This document shows positions 34,263 to 43,087 of a stretch of DNA of 64,000 nt, in pieces. The notes beneath the pieces are model-generated. The model saw only the letters and a list, made by a program, of their open reading frames with translations. It did not search any database and was not told the DNA's origin. Within the stretch, counting starts at the first letter, position 1; each line of letters starts with the position of its first letter. The position numbers and the translations under genes are program-made. Source of the stretch: Montanilutibacter psychrotolerans (GTDB lineage Bacteria > Pseudomonadota > Gammaproteobacteria > Xanthomonadales > Xanthomonadaceae); the NCBI RefSeq assembly GCF_003719825.1, contig NZ_RIBS01000002.1, positions 1 to 64,000 on the forward strand, in the 5' to 3' direction.

Positions 34263-36242
34263 ATGCTGCAAACACTTCGCGACAAGACCTCCGGCTGGAT
34301 CGCAACCGTGGTCCTGGGATTGCTGACCATTCCGTTTGCCTTCGTCGGCATCGAGCAGTACATGGGCCAGCGCAACGACAACGCTGTTGTGCGCATCGAC
34401 GCACCGCCGAGCTGGTGGAAATCCGCACCTTCGTGGTGGCCGGTGTCGGTGTTCTGGCAGCACGAAACCATCAGTGCCGACGAGTTCCGCAAGCAGTTCG
34501 AACTGATGCGCCAGCAGCAGCGGACGCAGATGGGCGAGGCGTTTGATCCGCGTGCATTCGAAAGCATGGACAGCAAACGTGCCGTGCTCGAATCGCTGAT
34601 CGACCAGAAGGTGCAGGGCATCGCGCTGCAGGACGCCGGGATCGTGATCAGCGATCTGCAGGTGCGCGACGCGATCCAGTCGGTACCGGCCTTCCACGTC
34701 GATGGCAAGTTCGACGCCACGCGCTACCAGCTCGTGCTCGCATCGCAGGTCCCCGCGCAGTCCCCGCGCCAGTTCGAGGACGGGGTCCGCATCCAACTGC
34801 GTCAGTCGCTGCTGTCTCGCGGCGTTGGCACCACCGGGTTCGTTACCGACGGTGAGCTCAATCGACTGATGAAGCTGCTTGGCGAACGCCGCAGCGTCAG
34901 TCTCGTGATGCTCCCGTCACCGGCACCGGACACGTCTGCTGTCAGCGCGGCCGAGATCAAGGCCTGGTACGACGCGCATCCCGCACAGTTCCGCGCCCCG
35001 CAGACGGTCAGCATCGAGTACGTCGAACTTGACGCCGCTGCCATGCCGGTGCCGGCGGCCGCCGACGAAGCCGCGCTGCGTGCTCGTTACGAGCAGGAAA
35101 AGTCGCGCTACGCCGCCGCTGAAGAGCGCCTGGCGTCGCACATCCTCGTGCGTGTCCCGGAAGGTGGCGACGCTGCCGCGCAGAAGGCGGCGCAGGACAA
35201 GGCCGCCAAGCTGGCCGCCGACGCGAAAGCGCCCGGCGCGGATTTCGCGGCGCTGGCCCGCGCCAACAGCGACGATGCCGGATCCAAGGGCACCGGCGGC
35301 GACCTGGGCTGGGTGGGCAAGGGCATGATGGTCGGTCCGTTCGAAGACGCGCTGTTTGCCATGAAGCTTGGCGAGGTGAGCGGTCCGATCAAGAGCGACT
35401 TCGGCTGGCACGTCATCCAGCTGCGCGAGCTCAAGAGTGGAACCCAGCAACCGTTCGAGCAGGTTCGCGAACAGCTCGCCCGCGAGCAGGCCGAGGCTGA
35501 CCGGGATCGCGCCTTCAACGATGTTTCCACCAAGCTGATCGACCTGGTCTACAAGAATCCGTCGTCGCTCGCGCCAGCGGCGCGCGCGATGAACCTGCCG
35601 GTCCAGAAGCTTGGGCCGTTCGCGCGCGATGCCAGCGAGGGCATCCTCGCCACGCCCGCGGTGAAGCGCGCGGTGTTCTCCGAGAGCCTGATCGAGGACG
35701 GAACCGTCAGCGACCCGATCGAGATCGCGCCCAACCACAGCGTCCTGGTGCGCGTGGTGGCGAGCAATCCCGAGCGCACCCTGCCGCTGTCCGAGGTCCA
35801 GGCCAAGGTAATCGCCAGCGTGCGCGCCGATCGTTCGGCCAAGGCGGCCATGAAGGACGCCGATGCCCTGGTTGCCCGGCTGCGCGCCGGCGAGTCGCTG
35901 GCCACGATTGCCACGGAAAAGCAGGCCGAGCCGCCGCAGGAGATTCCGGACCTGCCGCGCGGCGCGCCGATGCCCGAGCCGGTGGTGTCGGAAGCGGCGT
36001 TTGCCGCCGCGCCGCCGGCGGAGGGCAAAAGCGCGCCTGGCAAGGCGGTTCTTGCCGATGGCCGCATCGTGCTGTTCACGGTCAACAAAGTGATTCCCAC
36101 CGATCCGGCCACCGTGCCGCCTGAGCAGAGTGCGGGCCTGCGCCAGGGCATTGCCCAGATGCGTGGTGACGAGGACGCCAAGGCAATGCTCAGCGCGCTG
36201 CGCAAGCGCTATCGCATCAAGGTGGTCGAGTCGAATCTGTAA
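34263..36242 (+). CDS. ppiD: Peptidyl-prolyl isomerase D (periplasmic folding factor)
   Basis: A 659-residue SurA-like protein anchored by one N-terminal helix (DKTSGWIATVVLGLLTIPFA), the rest in the periplasm near the Sec translocon. A SurA_N-type helical domain spans about residues 60-260. The parvulin domain is about 285-385, with ASHILVRVPEGG, GDLGWVGKGMMVGPFEDALF and GWHVIQLRELK. E. coli PpiD has a nearly inactive parvulin domain; this one keeps the histidine and aromatic positions better, so activity is possible. ATG 34263 gives the short cytoplasmic start MLQTLRDKTSG. Downstream of hupB as in E. coli; terminator follows. Confidence 0.93.
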   Translation: MLQTLRDKTSGWIATVVLGLLTIPFAFVGIEQYMGQRNDNAVVRIDAPPSWWKSAPSWWPVSVFWQHETISADEFRKQFELMRQQQRTQMGEAFDPRAFESMDSKRAVLESLIDQKVQGIALQDAGIVISDLQVRDAIQSVPAFHVDGKFDATRYQLVLASQVPAQSPRQFEDGVRIQLRQSLLSRGVGTTGFVTDGELNRLMKLLGERRSVSLVMLPSPAPDTSAVSAAEIKAWYDAHPAQFRAPQTVSIEYVELDAAAMPVPAAADEAALRARYEQEKSRYAAAEERLASHILVRVPEGGDAAAQKAAQDKAAKLAADAKAPGADFAALARANSDDAGSKGTGGDLGWVGKGMMVGPFEDALFAMKLGEVSGPIKSDFGWHVIQLRELKSGTQQPFEQVREQLAREQAEADRDRAFNDVSTKLIDLVYKNPSSLAPAARAMNLPVQKLGPFARDASEGILATPAVKRAVFSESLIEDGTVSDPIEIAPNHSVLVRVVASNPERTLPLSEVQAKVIASVRADRSAKAAMKDADALVARLRAGESLATIATEKQAEPPQEIPDLPRGAPMPEPVVSEAAFAAAPPAEGKSAPGKAVLADGRIVLFTVNKVIPTDPATVPPEQSAGLRQGIAQMRGDEDAKAMLSALRKRYRIKVVESNL

Positions 36243-36263
36243 GCGTTTCCGTACCGACGCATG

Positions 36264-36296
36264 GCAAAAGGCCCGGTTTTCACCGGGCCTTTTGCT
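36264..36296 (+). terminator. Terminator after ppiD (bidirectional shape)
   Basis: GCAAAAGGCCCGGT-TTTC-ACCGGGCCTTTTGC, a perfect 14-bp stem with A and T runs. It may also end the minus-strand fabI transcript 60 bp away. Confidence 0.9.
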
Positions 36297-36356
36297 TGTC
36301 TGCGTCGGGCGATGACCTCTCGGCCTGCCCGCGTTCGATCGGCTTATTCGATCGAC

Positions 36357-37148
36357 TTACTCGCTGATCCCGGTCATGCCGACGATGTTGTAGCCGGCAT
36401 CGACGTACGTGATCTCGCCCGTGACGCCGGCAGCCAGGTCGGAGCACAGGAAGGCCGCAACGTTGCCGACGTCTTCGATCGTGACGGTGCGACGCAGAGG
36501 AGCGTTTTCCTCGACGTGGCCGAGGATCTTTCGGAAACCGGCAATGCCCGCTGCGGCGAGCGTCTTGATCGGACCGGCGGAGATCGCGTTTACGCGCGTG
36601 CCTTCCGGACCGAGGTTGTACGACAGGTAGCGCACGGTCGCTTCCAGGCTCGCCTTGGCCACGCCCATCACGTTGTAGCCCGCTAGCGCCCGTTCTGCGC
36701 CGAGATAGCTCAGCGTGAGGATCGAACCGTTACGGCCGGCCATCAACGGACGCGCGGCCTTGGCCATCGCCGCCAGCGAATAGGACGAAATGTCGTGGGC
36801 GATCGCGAAGTTCTCGCGGGTCAGGCCATCGAGGAATTGGCCGGCAATCGCTTCGCGCGGGGCATAGGCGATCGCGTGCACGAGGATGTCGAAACCGTCG
36901 CTCCAGTGCTGCCCGAGCTGCTCGAGGCAGGCGGCAATCTGTGCGTCGTCGCTGACATCCAGCGGCAGCACGATCTTGCTGCCGTACTCCGCCGCAGCCT
37001 TTTCGACGCGCGTCTTGAGCTTGTCGTTCTGGTAGGTGAACGCCAGTTCGGCGCCTTCGCGGTGCATCGCTTCAGCGATACCCGAGGCGATCGAACGCTC
37101 GCTGGCGATGCCGGTGATCAGTGCACGCTTGCCTTGCAGGAAACCCAT
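36357..37148 (-). CDS. fabI: Enoyl-[acyl-carrier-protein] reductase FabI
   Basis: A 263-residue short-chain dehydrogenase that reduces trans-2-enoyl-ACP with NADH in the last step of each fatty-acid elongation cycle. Nucleotide binding is [15 protein letters not shown] (residues 11-25). The FabI-type catalytic set is Y148, Y158 and K165 ([19 protein letters not shown]: Tyr-x6-Lys rather than the Tyr-x3-Lys of ordinary SDRs). The position equivalent to E. coli Gly93 is Ala94, as in some Gram-positive FabI enzymes. Same strand as mltD and gloB, 152 bp away from mltD. Confidence 0.97.
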   Translation of the reverse strand: MGFLQGKRALITGIASERSIASGIAEAMHREGAELAFTYQNDKLKTRVEKAAAEYGSKIVLPLDVSDDAQIAACLEQLGQHWSDGFDILVHAIAYAPREAIAGQFLDGLTRENFAIAHDISSYSLAAMAKAARPLMAGRNGSILTLSYLGAERALAGYNVMGVAKASLEATVRYLSYNLGPEGTRVNAISAGPIKTLAAAGIAGFRKILGHVEENAPLRRTVTIEDVGNVAAFLCSDLAAGVTGEITYVDAGYNIVGMTGISE

Positions 37149-37300
37149 GGGTGCTCCAGGGAAGTGGGGAAGGGGCCGGAACGCGGCCGAGCAAAGACTC
37201 TAGTGTGCCTTGGGCGGCCGTCGTCGGCCACATCGAGGTTCCGATTCCAGGCCACGGGCATGGGCTGTCGGCACGCCGGGCGATCCGGCGCACCGCCCGG

Positions 37301-38545
37301 TCAGGGTGACTTTGCCGAGTGACCGTCGATCCACAGACGTTGGCCGGGCCGGAGAATGCTTCCGGCGGGCAGATCGTTGTGGCGCAGCAGTTCCGCCACC
37401 CGGATGCCGTAGCGCCGCGCGATCGTCCACGGATTGTCGCCGGCGGCAACGGTATGGCGGCGTGGCGCGCCCGCGGGATCCGTCGTCCCGGTTGCGGATC
37501 GGGACCTGGCGGGCGTGCGCTGCTCCGGCGTGTCGAGGGCTTGCGGGGCGTCCGGCACCTGGGGCTGCGCCGAGGCGACATCGGCCGATACAGCGGTGCC
37601 GGTCGGGGCAAGGACGCGGGTGGGCCGCCCGGGTGCGGGCTGGATGCGTCCGTTCGCGAGCGCGGGGTTCAGGCGTTGCAGTTGCGCCGCGTCCCGGCCG
37701 GTCCGCGTCGCCCAATCCTGCAGGCGCGTCGTGTTCGACGGCAGTTCCACCGCCTCCAGCCGCGGGACCGGCCGGTCGAGGGCGCGCAGCCATTCCTCGC
37801 GATCGTCCGCGCGCTCCATCAGGCACGACAGCGCATGCAGTTTGCGGACATACGACTGGGTGGTGTCGGACAGGCTCGCCAGCTGATCGGGGCGCGCGTT
37901 GCGCGCGGTCTGGCCGCTGCGCTTGAGCGCGCCGAACACGCGGTACTCGCCCGCGTTGTACGCCATCACGGCCAACCGCCAGTCGCCGGCGAACATGCCG
38001 TGCAGCGTCTTGAGGTAGCGCACCGCGGCCTGCGTCGAATCGACCGGCGAGAGCCGGCCGTCGTAGCCGTCGCGGATCGGCACGTGGTGGTTGCGCGCGG
38101 TCAGCGCGATCATCTGCCACAAGCCGGCGGGGCCCGCCGCGCTTCGGGCTTCGGGCTTGTAGCCGCTTTCGATGAACGGGATCAGCGCGTACTCGGTCGG
38201 CAGGTTGGCCTCGCGCAGCGCATCCACGACGTAGCCGAACAACGGCAGCGTGTCGTCGTTGCGACTGGCCAGGCGCCTGGGCGCGGACGCGAAATGCTCG
38301 CTCCAGCGGGCGCTCGTGGCAGGTCCGCACGCCGGGTCGGCCAGTCCCTCGCGAAAGCGCTGGTAGATCTCACGACCACTGCGCGTTGCGGCCGGGTCGG
38401 CGTCGCCACGTTGCGCGGTGGCAGGCGCATCGCGGGCGGGTGCATCGACAGCGGGGCGGGGCGGGGCGGCGGCGCAGGCAAGCCCCGCGCCCATCAGGGC
38501 CGCCACCGCGATGGCCCGCGCGATGGGACGTAGGCCACGACTCAT
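37301..38545 (-). CDS. mltD: Membrane-bound lytic murein transglycosylase D
   Basis: A 414-residue periplasmic enzyme that cleaves glycan strands to 1,6-anhydro-muropeptides. An N-terminal signal region (RAIAVAALMGAGLACAAAP) contains LACA, which could be a lipobox (Cys24). The SLT domain runs about residues 115-220, with catalytic E126 in YALIPFIESGYKP and the AAGPAGLWQMIALTARNH and VMAYNAGEYRV motifs. One LysM domain lies at the C-terminus (HTVAAGDNPWTIARRYGI); E. coli MltD has two. ATG 38545 overlaps the gloB stop (ATGA), giving the gloB-mltD pair known from E. coli. Confidence 0.93.
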   Translation of the reverse strand: MSRGLRPIARAIAVAALMGAGLACAAAPPRPAVDAPARDAPATAQRGDADPAATRSGREIYQRFREGLADPACGPATSARWSEHFASAPRRLASRNDDTLPLFGYVVDALREANLPTEYALIPFIESGYKPEARSAAGPAGLWQMIALTARNHHVPIRDGYDGRLSPVDSTQAAVRYLKTLHGMFAGDWRLAVMAYNAGEYRVFGALKRSGQTARNARPDQLASLSDTTQSYVRKLHALSCLMERADDREEWLRALDRPVPRLEAVELPSNTTRLQDWATRTGRDAAQLQRLNPALANGRIQPAPGRPTRVLAPTGTAVSADVASAQPQVPDAPQALDTPEQRTPARSRSATGTTDPAGAPRRHTVAAGDNPWTIARRYGIRVAELLRHNDLPAGSILRPGQRLWIDGHSAKSP

Positions 38546-39321
38546 GCGCGGAACCCGTCTTTCCATAGTCTAAGTTCCGCGAACGCGTCGATATCGTCGA
38601 CCAATTCACGCCCCAGGCGCTGCTGCAGCCCGGTGCGGACCCCGGGCGTGGCGACGCGGAGGAACGGATTGGCAGCAAGTTCGCCGGCCAGTGTGCTCGG
38701 GAGGGTGGGACGATGGGCTTCGCGCATGGCTTGGGCCTCTTCCAGGCGGCGCCGCAGCGCCGGGTTGTCGGGGTCGACCACGCACGCGAATGCGGCGTTG
38801 GACAGCGTGTACTCATGGCCGCAGCAGACCCTTGTCTCTGCGGGCAGGGTGGCCAGACGGGACAGCGATGCGTGCATCTGGGCGGCGCTACCTTCGAACA
38901 GGCGCCCGCAGCCCAAGCTGAACAGCGTGTCGCCGCTGAACAGCAGCGGGCCGTCGCCCGCTTCGGCGGCGTAGTAGGCGATGTGGCTGCGGGTGTGCCC
39001 GGGGACGGCGATAACCTCGAACGCGATGCCAGCCGCTTCGATCTGCTGCCCGTCGCCGACGGTGATGGCCGGGAAGGCGATCCGTTCGTCGGCCGGCGAG
39101 AACACCGCCAGGTCAGGCCATCGCTGCAGCAAGGCCCTGACGCCGCCGATATGGTCGTCGTGATGGTGGGTCAGCAGTACCGCGACGGGTTCCAGGCCAC
39201 GATCTGCCGCAGCCAGCACCGGTGCGGCCTGGCCCGGATCGACTACCAGCGCCTTGCCTGCCGGCCCCTCAAGCGTCCAGATGTAGTTGTCGCTGAATGC
39301 GGACAGCGGTTTCAGGCGCAT
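38542..39321 (-). CDS. gloB: Hydroxyacylglutathione hydrolase (glyoxalase II)
   Basis: A 259-residue metallo-beta-lactamase-fold hydrolase converting S-lactoylglutathione to lactate and glutathione, completing methylglyoxal detoxification. The dinuclear metal motif is THHHDDHIGG (H52, H54, D56, H57), with GHTRSHIAYY and LFSGDTLFSLGCGRLFEG supplying further ligands. The C-terminal helical domain with RVCCGHEYTLSNAAFA binds glutathione. ATG 39321 has GGAG 9 bp upstream; a GTG two codons earlier leaves only 3 bp. It faces the yafS-rnhA-dnaQ genes, exactly the E. coli arrangement. Confidence 0.97.
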   Translation of the reverse strand: MRLKPLSAFSDNYIWTLEGPAGKALVVDPGQAAPVLAAADRGLEPVAVLLTHHHDDHIGGVRALLQRWPDLAVFSPADERIAFPAITVGDGQQIEAAGIAFEVIAVPGHTRSHIAYYAAEAGDGPLLFSGDTLFSLGCGRLFEGSAAQMHASLSRLATLPAETRVCCGHEYTLSNAAFACVVDPDNPALRRRLEEAQAMREAHRPTLPSTLAGELAANPFLRVATPGVRTGLQQRLGRELVDDIDAFAELRLWKDGFRA

Positions 39322-39437
39322 CGTCACAGGCTCCGTGGCTGCCCCTGCGGGCGTCGGTACGACAAGTCACCCGGACGGGCGGGTTTGTCGCAGAATCAAC
39401 GCTCCTTCCTTGTCGCGCCCTGTTGCGGAAGGCGACC

Positions 39438-40142
39438 ATGCCCGCCCTGTCCTACGGCCGTCAACCCGAAACTGCCCGGTCCTGGTTCGACACACCGGCC
39501 GGCCAGGCCGTGCTTGCAAGCGAATCGGCGGCGATGACGCGCCTGCTGTCCGGGCGGCCCGCGCTGCCCTGGGCCTGGTTCGGCCTGTCCGCGGCCACCG
39601 CGCCGATCACAAGCGATGGACGGGGCGTCACCCTGGTCCGCGACGGCGGCGGGTTCTCGGGCAGCCTGCGCTGTTCGCTGCCGTTGCCGCTGGCGAGCGA
39701 GGCACTGGGCGTCGTGCTGCTGCAGCACGTGGTCGACGGCGATGACGACATCGACGGGTTGCTCGACGAATGCGCGCGCGTGCTGATCCCGGGCGGCATG
39801 CTGTGGCTGGCGGCGCTCAACCCCTGGACGCCGTACCGCCTGCGCTGGACCGGGTCCGGGCTGCGCGCGCGCGCTCCCGGGCAATGGCAGGCGGCGTTGC
39901 GCGGCGCAGGGTTCGCGACCGACTCGCTGAGCCTGCAATGGGTGGGACCGCGCTGGCGGCCCGATGAGCCGACGCAGGCAGGCGTCGCGGCCTCCGACCG
40001 GTTGCGCGCGGCGTTCGTGCTGACCGCCGGCAAGCGTGCGCACGCACTCGTGCCGCCAACGCCACTGCGCCAGTTGCGCTGGCATGCCGGCGGCGCGTTG
40101 CGACGCGACAGTGCCGCGCGGACACGCGAAGACTGCCGGTGA
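39438..40142 (+). CDS. YafS-like degenerate SAM methyltransferase
   Basis: A 234-residue protein with the second half of a class I methyltransferase fold (ALGVVLLQHVVDGDDDIDGL, CARVLIPGGMLWLAALNP). It has no recognisable glycine-rich motif I for S-adenosylmethionine at the expected place; the preceding part reads LPWAWFGLSAATAPITSDG. Position between gloB and rnhA matches yafS of E. coli, also a methyltransferase-like protein of unknown function. The ATG has GGAAGG 6 bp upstream. Substrate unknown; the conserved neighbourhood may reflect linkage rather than function. Confidence 0.75.
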   Translation: MPALSYGRQPETARSWFDTPAGQAVLASESAAMTRLLSGRPALPWAWFGLSAATAPITSDGRGVTLVRDGGGFSGSLRCSLPLPLASEALGVVLLQHVVDGDDDIDGLLDECARVLIPGGMLWLAALNPWTPYRLRWTGSGLRARAPGQWQAALRGAGFATDSLSLQWVGPRWRPDEPTQAGVAASDRLRAAFVLTAGKRAHALVPPTPLRQLRWHAGGALRRDSAARTREDCR

Positions 40143-40169
40143 CCGTCGACGCTCGGTGATAATGGGGCG

Positions 40170-40646
40170 ATGACCGAATCCCCTCGCAAGACGATCAACA
40201 TCAATACCGACGGCGCCTGCCTGGGCAATCCGGGCCCTGGCGGCTGGGGCGCACTGCTGCGCTACAAGACCCAGGAGCGCGAGCTCTCCGGTGGCGAACC
40301 CGACACCACCAACAATCGAATGGAATTGATGGGCGCGATCATGGCGCTGGAGGCGCTGACCGAGCCGTGCATCGTGACCCTGACCACCGATTCCCAGTAC
40401 GTCCGCCAGGGCATCACCGAATGGATGAAGAACTGGGTCCGGCGCGGCTGGAAGACGGCCGGCGGCGATCCGGTCAAGAATCGCGACCTGTGGGAGCGCC
40501 TGCACGCGGCGTCGCTGCGTCACCAGATCGAGTGGAAGTGGGTCAAGGGCCACTCGGGCGACCCCGACAACGAGCGCGTGGATGGACTGGCAAGCGCGGC
40601 CGCGGCCGCGGTGCGCGCCAGCGGACGGGCGACCCGCACCGCCTGA
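40170..40646 (+). CDS. rnhA: Ribonuclease HI
   Basis: A 158-residue endonuclease that cuts the RNA of RNA-DNA hybrids (Okazaki primers, R-loops). The metal-binding carboxylates are D14 ([15 protein letters not shown]), E52 ([10 protein letters not shown]), D74 (TTDSQYV) and D138 (NERVDGLA); H128 in VKGHSG is the flexible catalytic His. All are present. Length matches the E. coli enzyme (155). It starts 27 bp after the yafS-like gene and precedes dnaQ by 70 bp. Confidence 0.98.
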   Translation: MTESPRKTININTDGACLGNPGPGGWGALLRYKTQERELSGGEPDTTNNRMELMGAIMALEALTEPCIVTLTTDSQYVRQGITEWMKNWVRRGWKTAGGDPVKNRDLWERLHAASLRHQIEWKWVKGHSGDPDNERVDGLASAAAAAVRASGRATRTA

Positions 40647-40716
40647 GCCCCATGCAGTCGCCGCGGCACGGCACCGTCGTTTTCTCCTGGCCCAACCGCC
40701 CACTACACTGAACCGC

Positions 40717-41448
40717 ATGCGCCAAGTCATCCTTGATACCGAAACCACCGGCCTGAACTGGCGCAACGGCAACCGCGTCGTCGAAATCGGCTGCGTCGAG
40801 TTCGTCGAGCGCCGACCCACCGGCCGAACGTTCCATACCTACCTCAAACCCGACTGCCAGTTCGAGCAGGGCGCCCAGGAAGTCACCGGCCTCACCCTCG
40901 AATTCCTGGCCGACAAGCCACGGTTCGAGGAGATCGTCGACGAATTCCTGGCCTTCATCGCCGGCGCCGAGTTGGTGATCCACAACGCTGCGTTCGACGT
41001 GGGCTTCCTCGATCACGAGCTGTCTCGCCTCGGGCCGCAGTACGGCACGGTGTCCGGACACGCGAGCAACATCGAAGACTCGCTGCTGCTGGCACGCAAG
41101 CAGTTCCCGGGCCAGCGCAATTCGCTGGATGCATTGTGCAAGCGCCTGGGCGTCGACAACGGTCACCGGCAGCTGCACGGCGCGTTGCTCGATGCGCAGA
41201 TCCTCGCCGAGGTCTACATCGCACTGACGTCGGGGCAGGAAGAAATCGGCTTCGGCAGTGCCGATGGCGTCGACGCGCCGGTCGAGGCGGTCGCCGTGCA
41301 GCTCGATGCCAGCCGTCCACGTCCGCGGGTGGCGATCGAGGACGAAGACCTTGCCGCGCACGAGGCGCGCCTGGAGAAGCTGCGCAAGAAGGCTGGCAAG
41401 GCGGTTTGGGACCAGTGGCTGGTGCCGGTCGACGAAGTCGCCGCCTGA
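40717..41448 (+). CDS. dnaQ: DNA polymerase III epsilon subunit (proofreading exonuclease)
   Basis: A 243-residue DEDDh exonuclease. Catalytic residues are D7 and E9 (RQVILDTETTGLN), D94 (HNAAFDVGF), H154 and D159 (RQLHGALLDAQ). The C-terminal tail, after about residue 200, carries the alpha-binding segment and ends FGTSG-like basic sequence KAVWDQWLVPVDEVAA. Length equals the E. coli subunit. Start ATG 40717 gives MRQVILDTETTGLN directly. The rnhA-dnaQ adjacency in E. coli is divergent; here the two are in the same direction. Confidence 0.98.
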   Translation: MRQVILDTETTGLNWRNGNRVVEIGCVEFVERRPTGRTFHTYLKPDCQFEQGAQEVTGLTLEFLADKPRFEEIVDEFLAFIAGAELVIHNAAFDVGFLDHELSRLGPQYGTVSGHASNIEDSLLLARKQFPGQRNSLDALCKRLGVDNGHRQLHGALLDAQILAEVYIALTSGQEEIGFGSADGVDAPVEAVAVQLDASRPRPRVAIEDEDLAAHEARLEKLRKKAGKAVWDQWLVPVDEVAA

Positions 41449-41520
41449 CACGTCCTGCCGTGCTTCATCGCGTCCCCGGAACGCGGGGGCGGAGCCGGCG
41501 CATCCGCGCCGCGCGCCGCG

Positions 41521-42225
41521 TCAGTGGTTGCGCACCAGCACCACGGTGACGTTGTCGGAACCGCCGCCGTCGAGCGCGGCGGCCACCAGGGAATCGACGC
41601 ATTCCTGTGCGCTGCAGCCCTGCTGGGAGAGAACCGTGGCGATGTTGCCGTCGTCTACCTCTTCGGTCAGGCCATCGCTGCACAGCAACAGCTGCATGCC
41701 GGGACGCAGCTCGCCGGTCATCGTTTCGACGTTCAGGTTGCGGGGATCGGTCACGCCCAGGGCCTGGGTCACCACGTTGCGGTGCGGGTGGCTGCGTGCC
41801 TGCTCGTGGGTGATGGCGCCGTTGGCGATCAACTCCTGCACGTAGCTGTGGTCCTGCGACAGTTGCGCCAGTTGGCCGTCGCGCCACAGGTAAACGCGGC
41901 TGTCACCGACCCATGCCACTTCAAAGCGATTGCCGCTGACGCGCGCCGCTACCACGGTGGTGCCCATCGGCAGGGCGTCGTTGCGACGTCGCGAAGTGCG
42001 GATGATTTCCTCGTCAGCGATGCGGATCGCCTGCGCCAGCGACGTGCCGTCACGGATCTCGCGAACGATGGCCTCGCGCGCAAGGGCGCTGGCGACTTCG
42101 CCGTATTCATGTCCGCCCATGCCGTCGGCGACCAGCCACAGCCCCAGGTCGCTGTCTCCGTAATAGGTGTCTTCGTTGAGCTCCCGGCGCAGGCCGACGT
42201 GCGTCAGGTGTCCGAATTCGATCAT
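41521..42225 (-). CDS. PP2C-family serine/threonine phosphatase
   Basis: A 234-residue Stp/PrpC-type phosphatase. The metal-binding motifs are LNEDTYYGDSDLGLWLVADG with GMGGHEYGEVAS, then VGDSRVYLWRDGQL, LLCSDGLTEEVDD and GGSDNVTVVLVRNH, all in PP2C order. It counteracts Hanks-type Ser/Thr kinases; no kinase gene lies next to it, so any partner is elsewhere. PP2C proteins of this size are also associated with type VI secretion (PppA), but no such genes are here. Start ATG 42225 is canonical (MIEFGHLTHVGLRRELNEDT). Confidence 0.92.
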   Translation of the reverse strand: MIEFGHLTHVGLRRELNEDTYYGDSDLGLWLVADGMGGHEYGEVASALAREAIVREIRDGTSLAQAIRIADEEIIRTSRRRNDALPMGTTVVAARVSGNRFEVAWVGDSRVYLWRDGQLAQLSQDHSYVQELIANGAITHEQARSHPHRNVVTQALGVTDPRNLNVETMTGELRPGMQLLLCSDGLTEEVDDGNIATVLSQQGCSAQECVDSLVAAALDGGGSDNVTVVLVRNH

Positions 42226-42344
42226 GAGTGGATCATGCCGTTTCGCTTCGGGGTCTTTAGGGCGGGTAACGGAATCATCGCGGGCGAGCGGCCGCGAGGC
42301 AAGGCAAAGACCTAGTCAGACTCGCCTCGGATCGAGCGGCTCGT

Positions 42345-42380
42345 TGGCCAAAAACAACAACGCCTCCTTGCGGAGGCGTT
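42345..42380 (-). terminator. Terminator after tRNA-Ser (CGA)
   Basis: On the minus strand AACGCCTCC-GCAA-GGAGGCGTT followed by GTTGTTTTTGG, 9 bp after the tRNA end. Confidence 0.85.
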
Positions 42381-42388
42381 GGCAAATC

Positions 42389-42479
42389 TGGCGGAGAGGG
42401 AGGGATTCGAACCCCCGGTGCGCTATAAACGCACGCCTGATTTCGAGTCAGGTACATTCAACCACTCTGCCACCTCTCC
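42389..42479 (-). tRNA. tRNA-Ser (CGA)
   Basis: 91-nt class II tRNA with a long variable arm (GCGTGCGTTTATAGCGCAC). The acceptor GGAGAGG pairs with CCTCTCC, discriminator G, encoded CCA. The anticodon is CGA in CTGACTCGAAATCAG. Confidence 0.97.
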
Positions 42480-42580
42480 GGGTTGCAGCCGGGGGATGAT
42501 ACGGGGCCAGGCGCCGTTCGACAAGCGGCAATGGCAGGCCGTTACACTGTCGCCCCCCCACAATGACTGAGATGGCGTCC

Positions 42581-42994
42581 ATGTCCGAGATCCTGGTTCC
42601 GGTGTCCTTTGGCGAACTGCTCGACAAGATCGCGATCCTGCAGATCAAGTCCGAGCGCATGGAAGACCCGGCCAAGCTGGTCAATGTCCGCAACGAGCTG
42701 TCCGCGCTGGAAAACACCTGGATGGCCCATCCGGCCGCCGGCAGCGACATCGTGCGGCTGCGCGCCGACCTCAAGGCCGTCAACGAACGGCTGTGGGTGA
42801 TCGAGGACGACATCCGCATCAAGGAGAAGGCGCAGGCGTTCGATGCGGAATTCATCCGCCTGGCCCGCAGCGTGTACTTCGAAAACGACACGCGCGCGCG
42901 CATCAAGAAGGACATCAACCTCGCGCTCGGATCGAGCTATGTCGAGGAGAAGTCGTACCAGGACTACGGGACCGGTACGGCCCCGGCAGGCTGA
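42581..42994 (+). CDS. DUF6165-type small protein
   Basis: A 137-residue, largely helical, charged protein beginning MSEILVPVSFGELLDKIAIL and QIKSERM. The family is common in proteobacteria next to LPS and glycan genes and has no known activity. The sequence is rich in Lys/Glu with heptad-like spacing (RLRADLKAVNERLWVIEDDI), suggesting a coiled coil or helical hairpin. ATGs at 42563 and 42572 could add up to six residues. It converges with the GT9 gene across about 90 bp and probably belongs functionally to the LPS-core block that follows. Confidence 0.75.
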   Translation: MSEILVPVSFGELLDKIAILQIKSERMEDPAKLVNVRNELSALENTWMAHPAAGSDIVRLRADLKAVNERLWVIEDDIRIKEKAQAFDAEFIRLARSVYFENDTRARIKKDINLALGSSYVEEKSYQDYGTGTAPAG

Positions 42995-43087
42995 CGCCCC
43001 ACGTGCGCCGATCCGGTTGGTCGGTAGTGGCGATGTTCCCAGTGTCGCGGCCGCCGATCCGGCCAGCCGCGCGTGCGCGCGGCGATG

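Noticed and set aside
36357-37148. FabI Ala94 (E. coli Gly93 position) as a triclosan-resistance marker
   Set aside because: Ala at this position also occurs in drug-sensitive FabI enzymes such as those of Gram-positive bacteria, so no resistance is implied.
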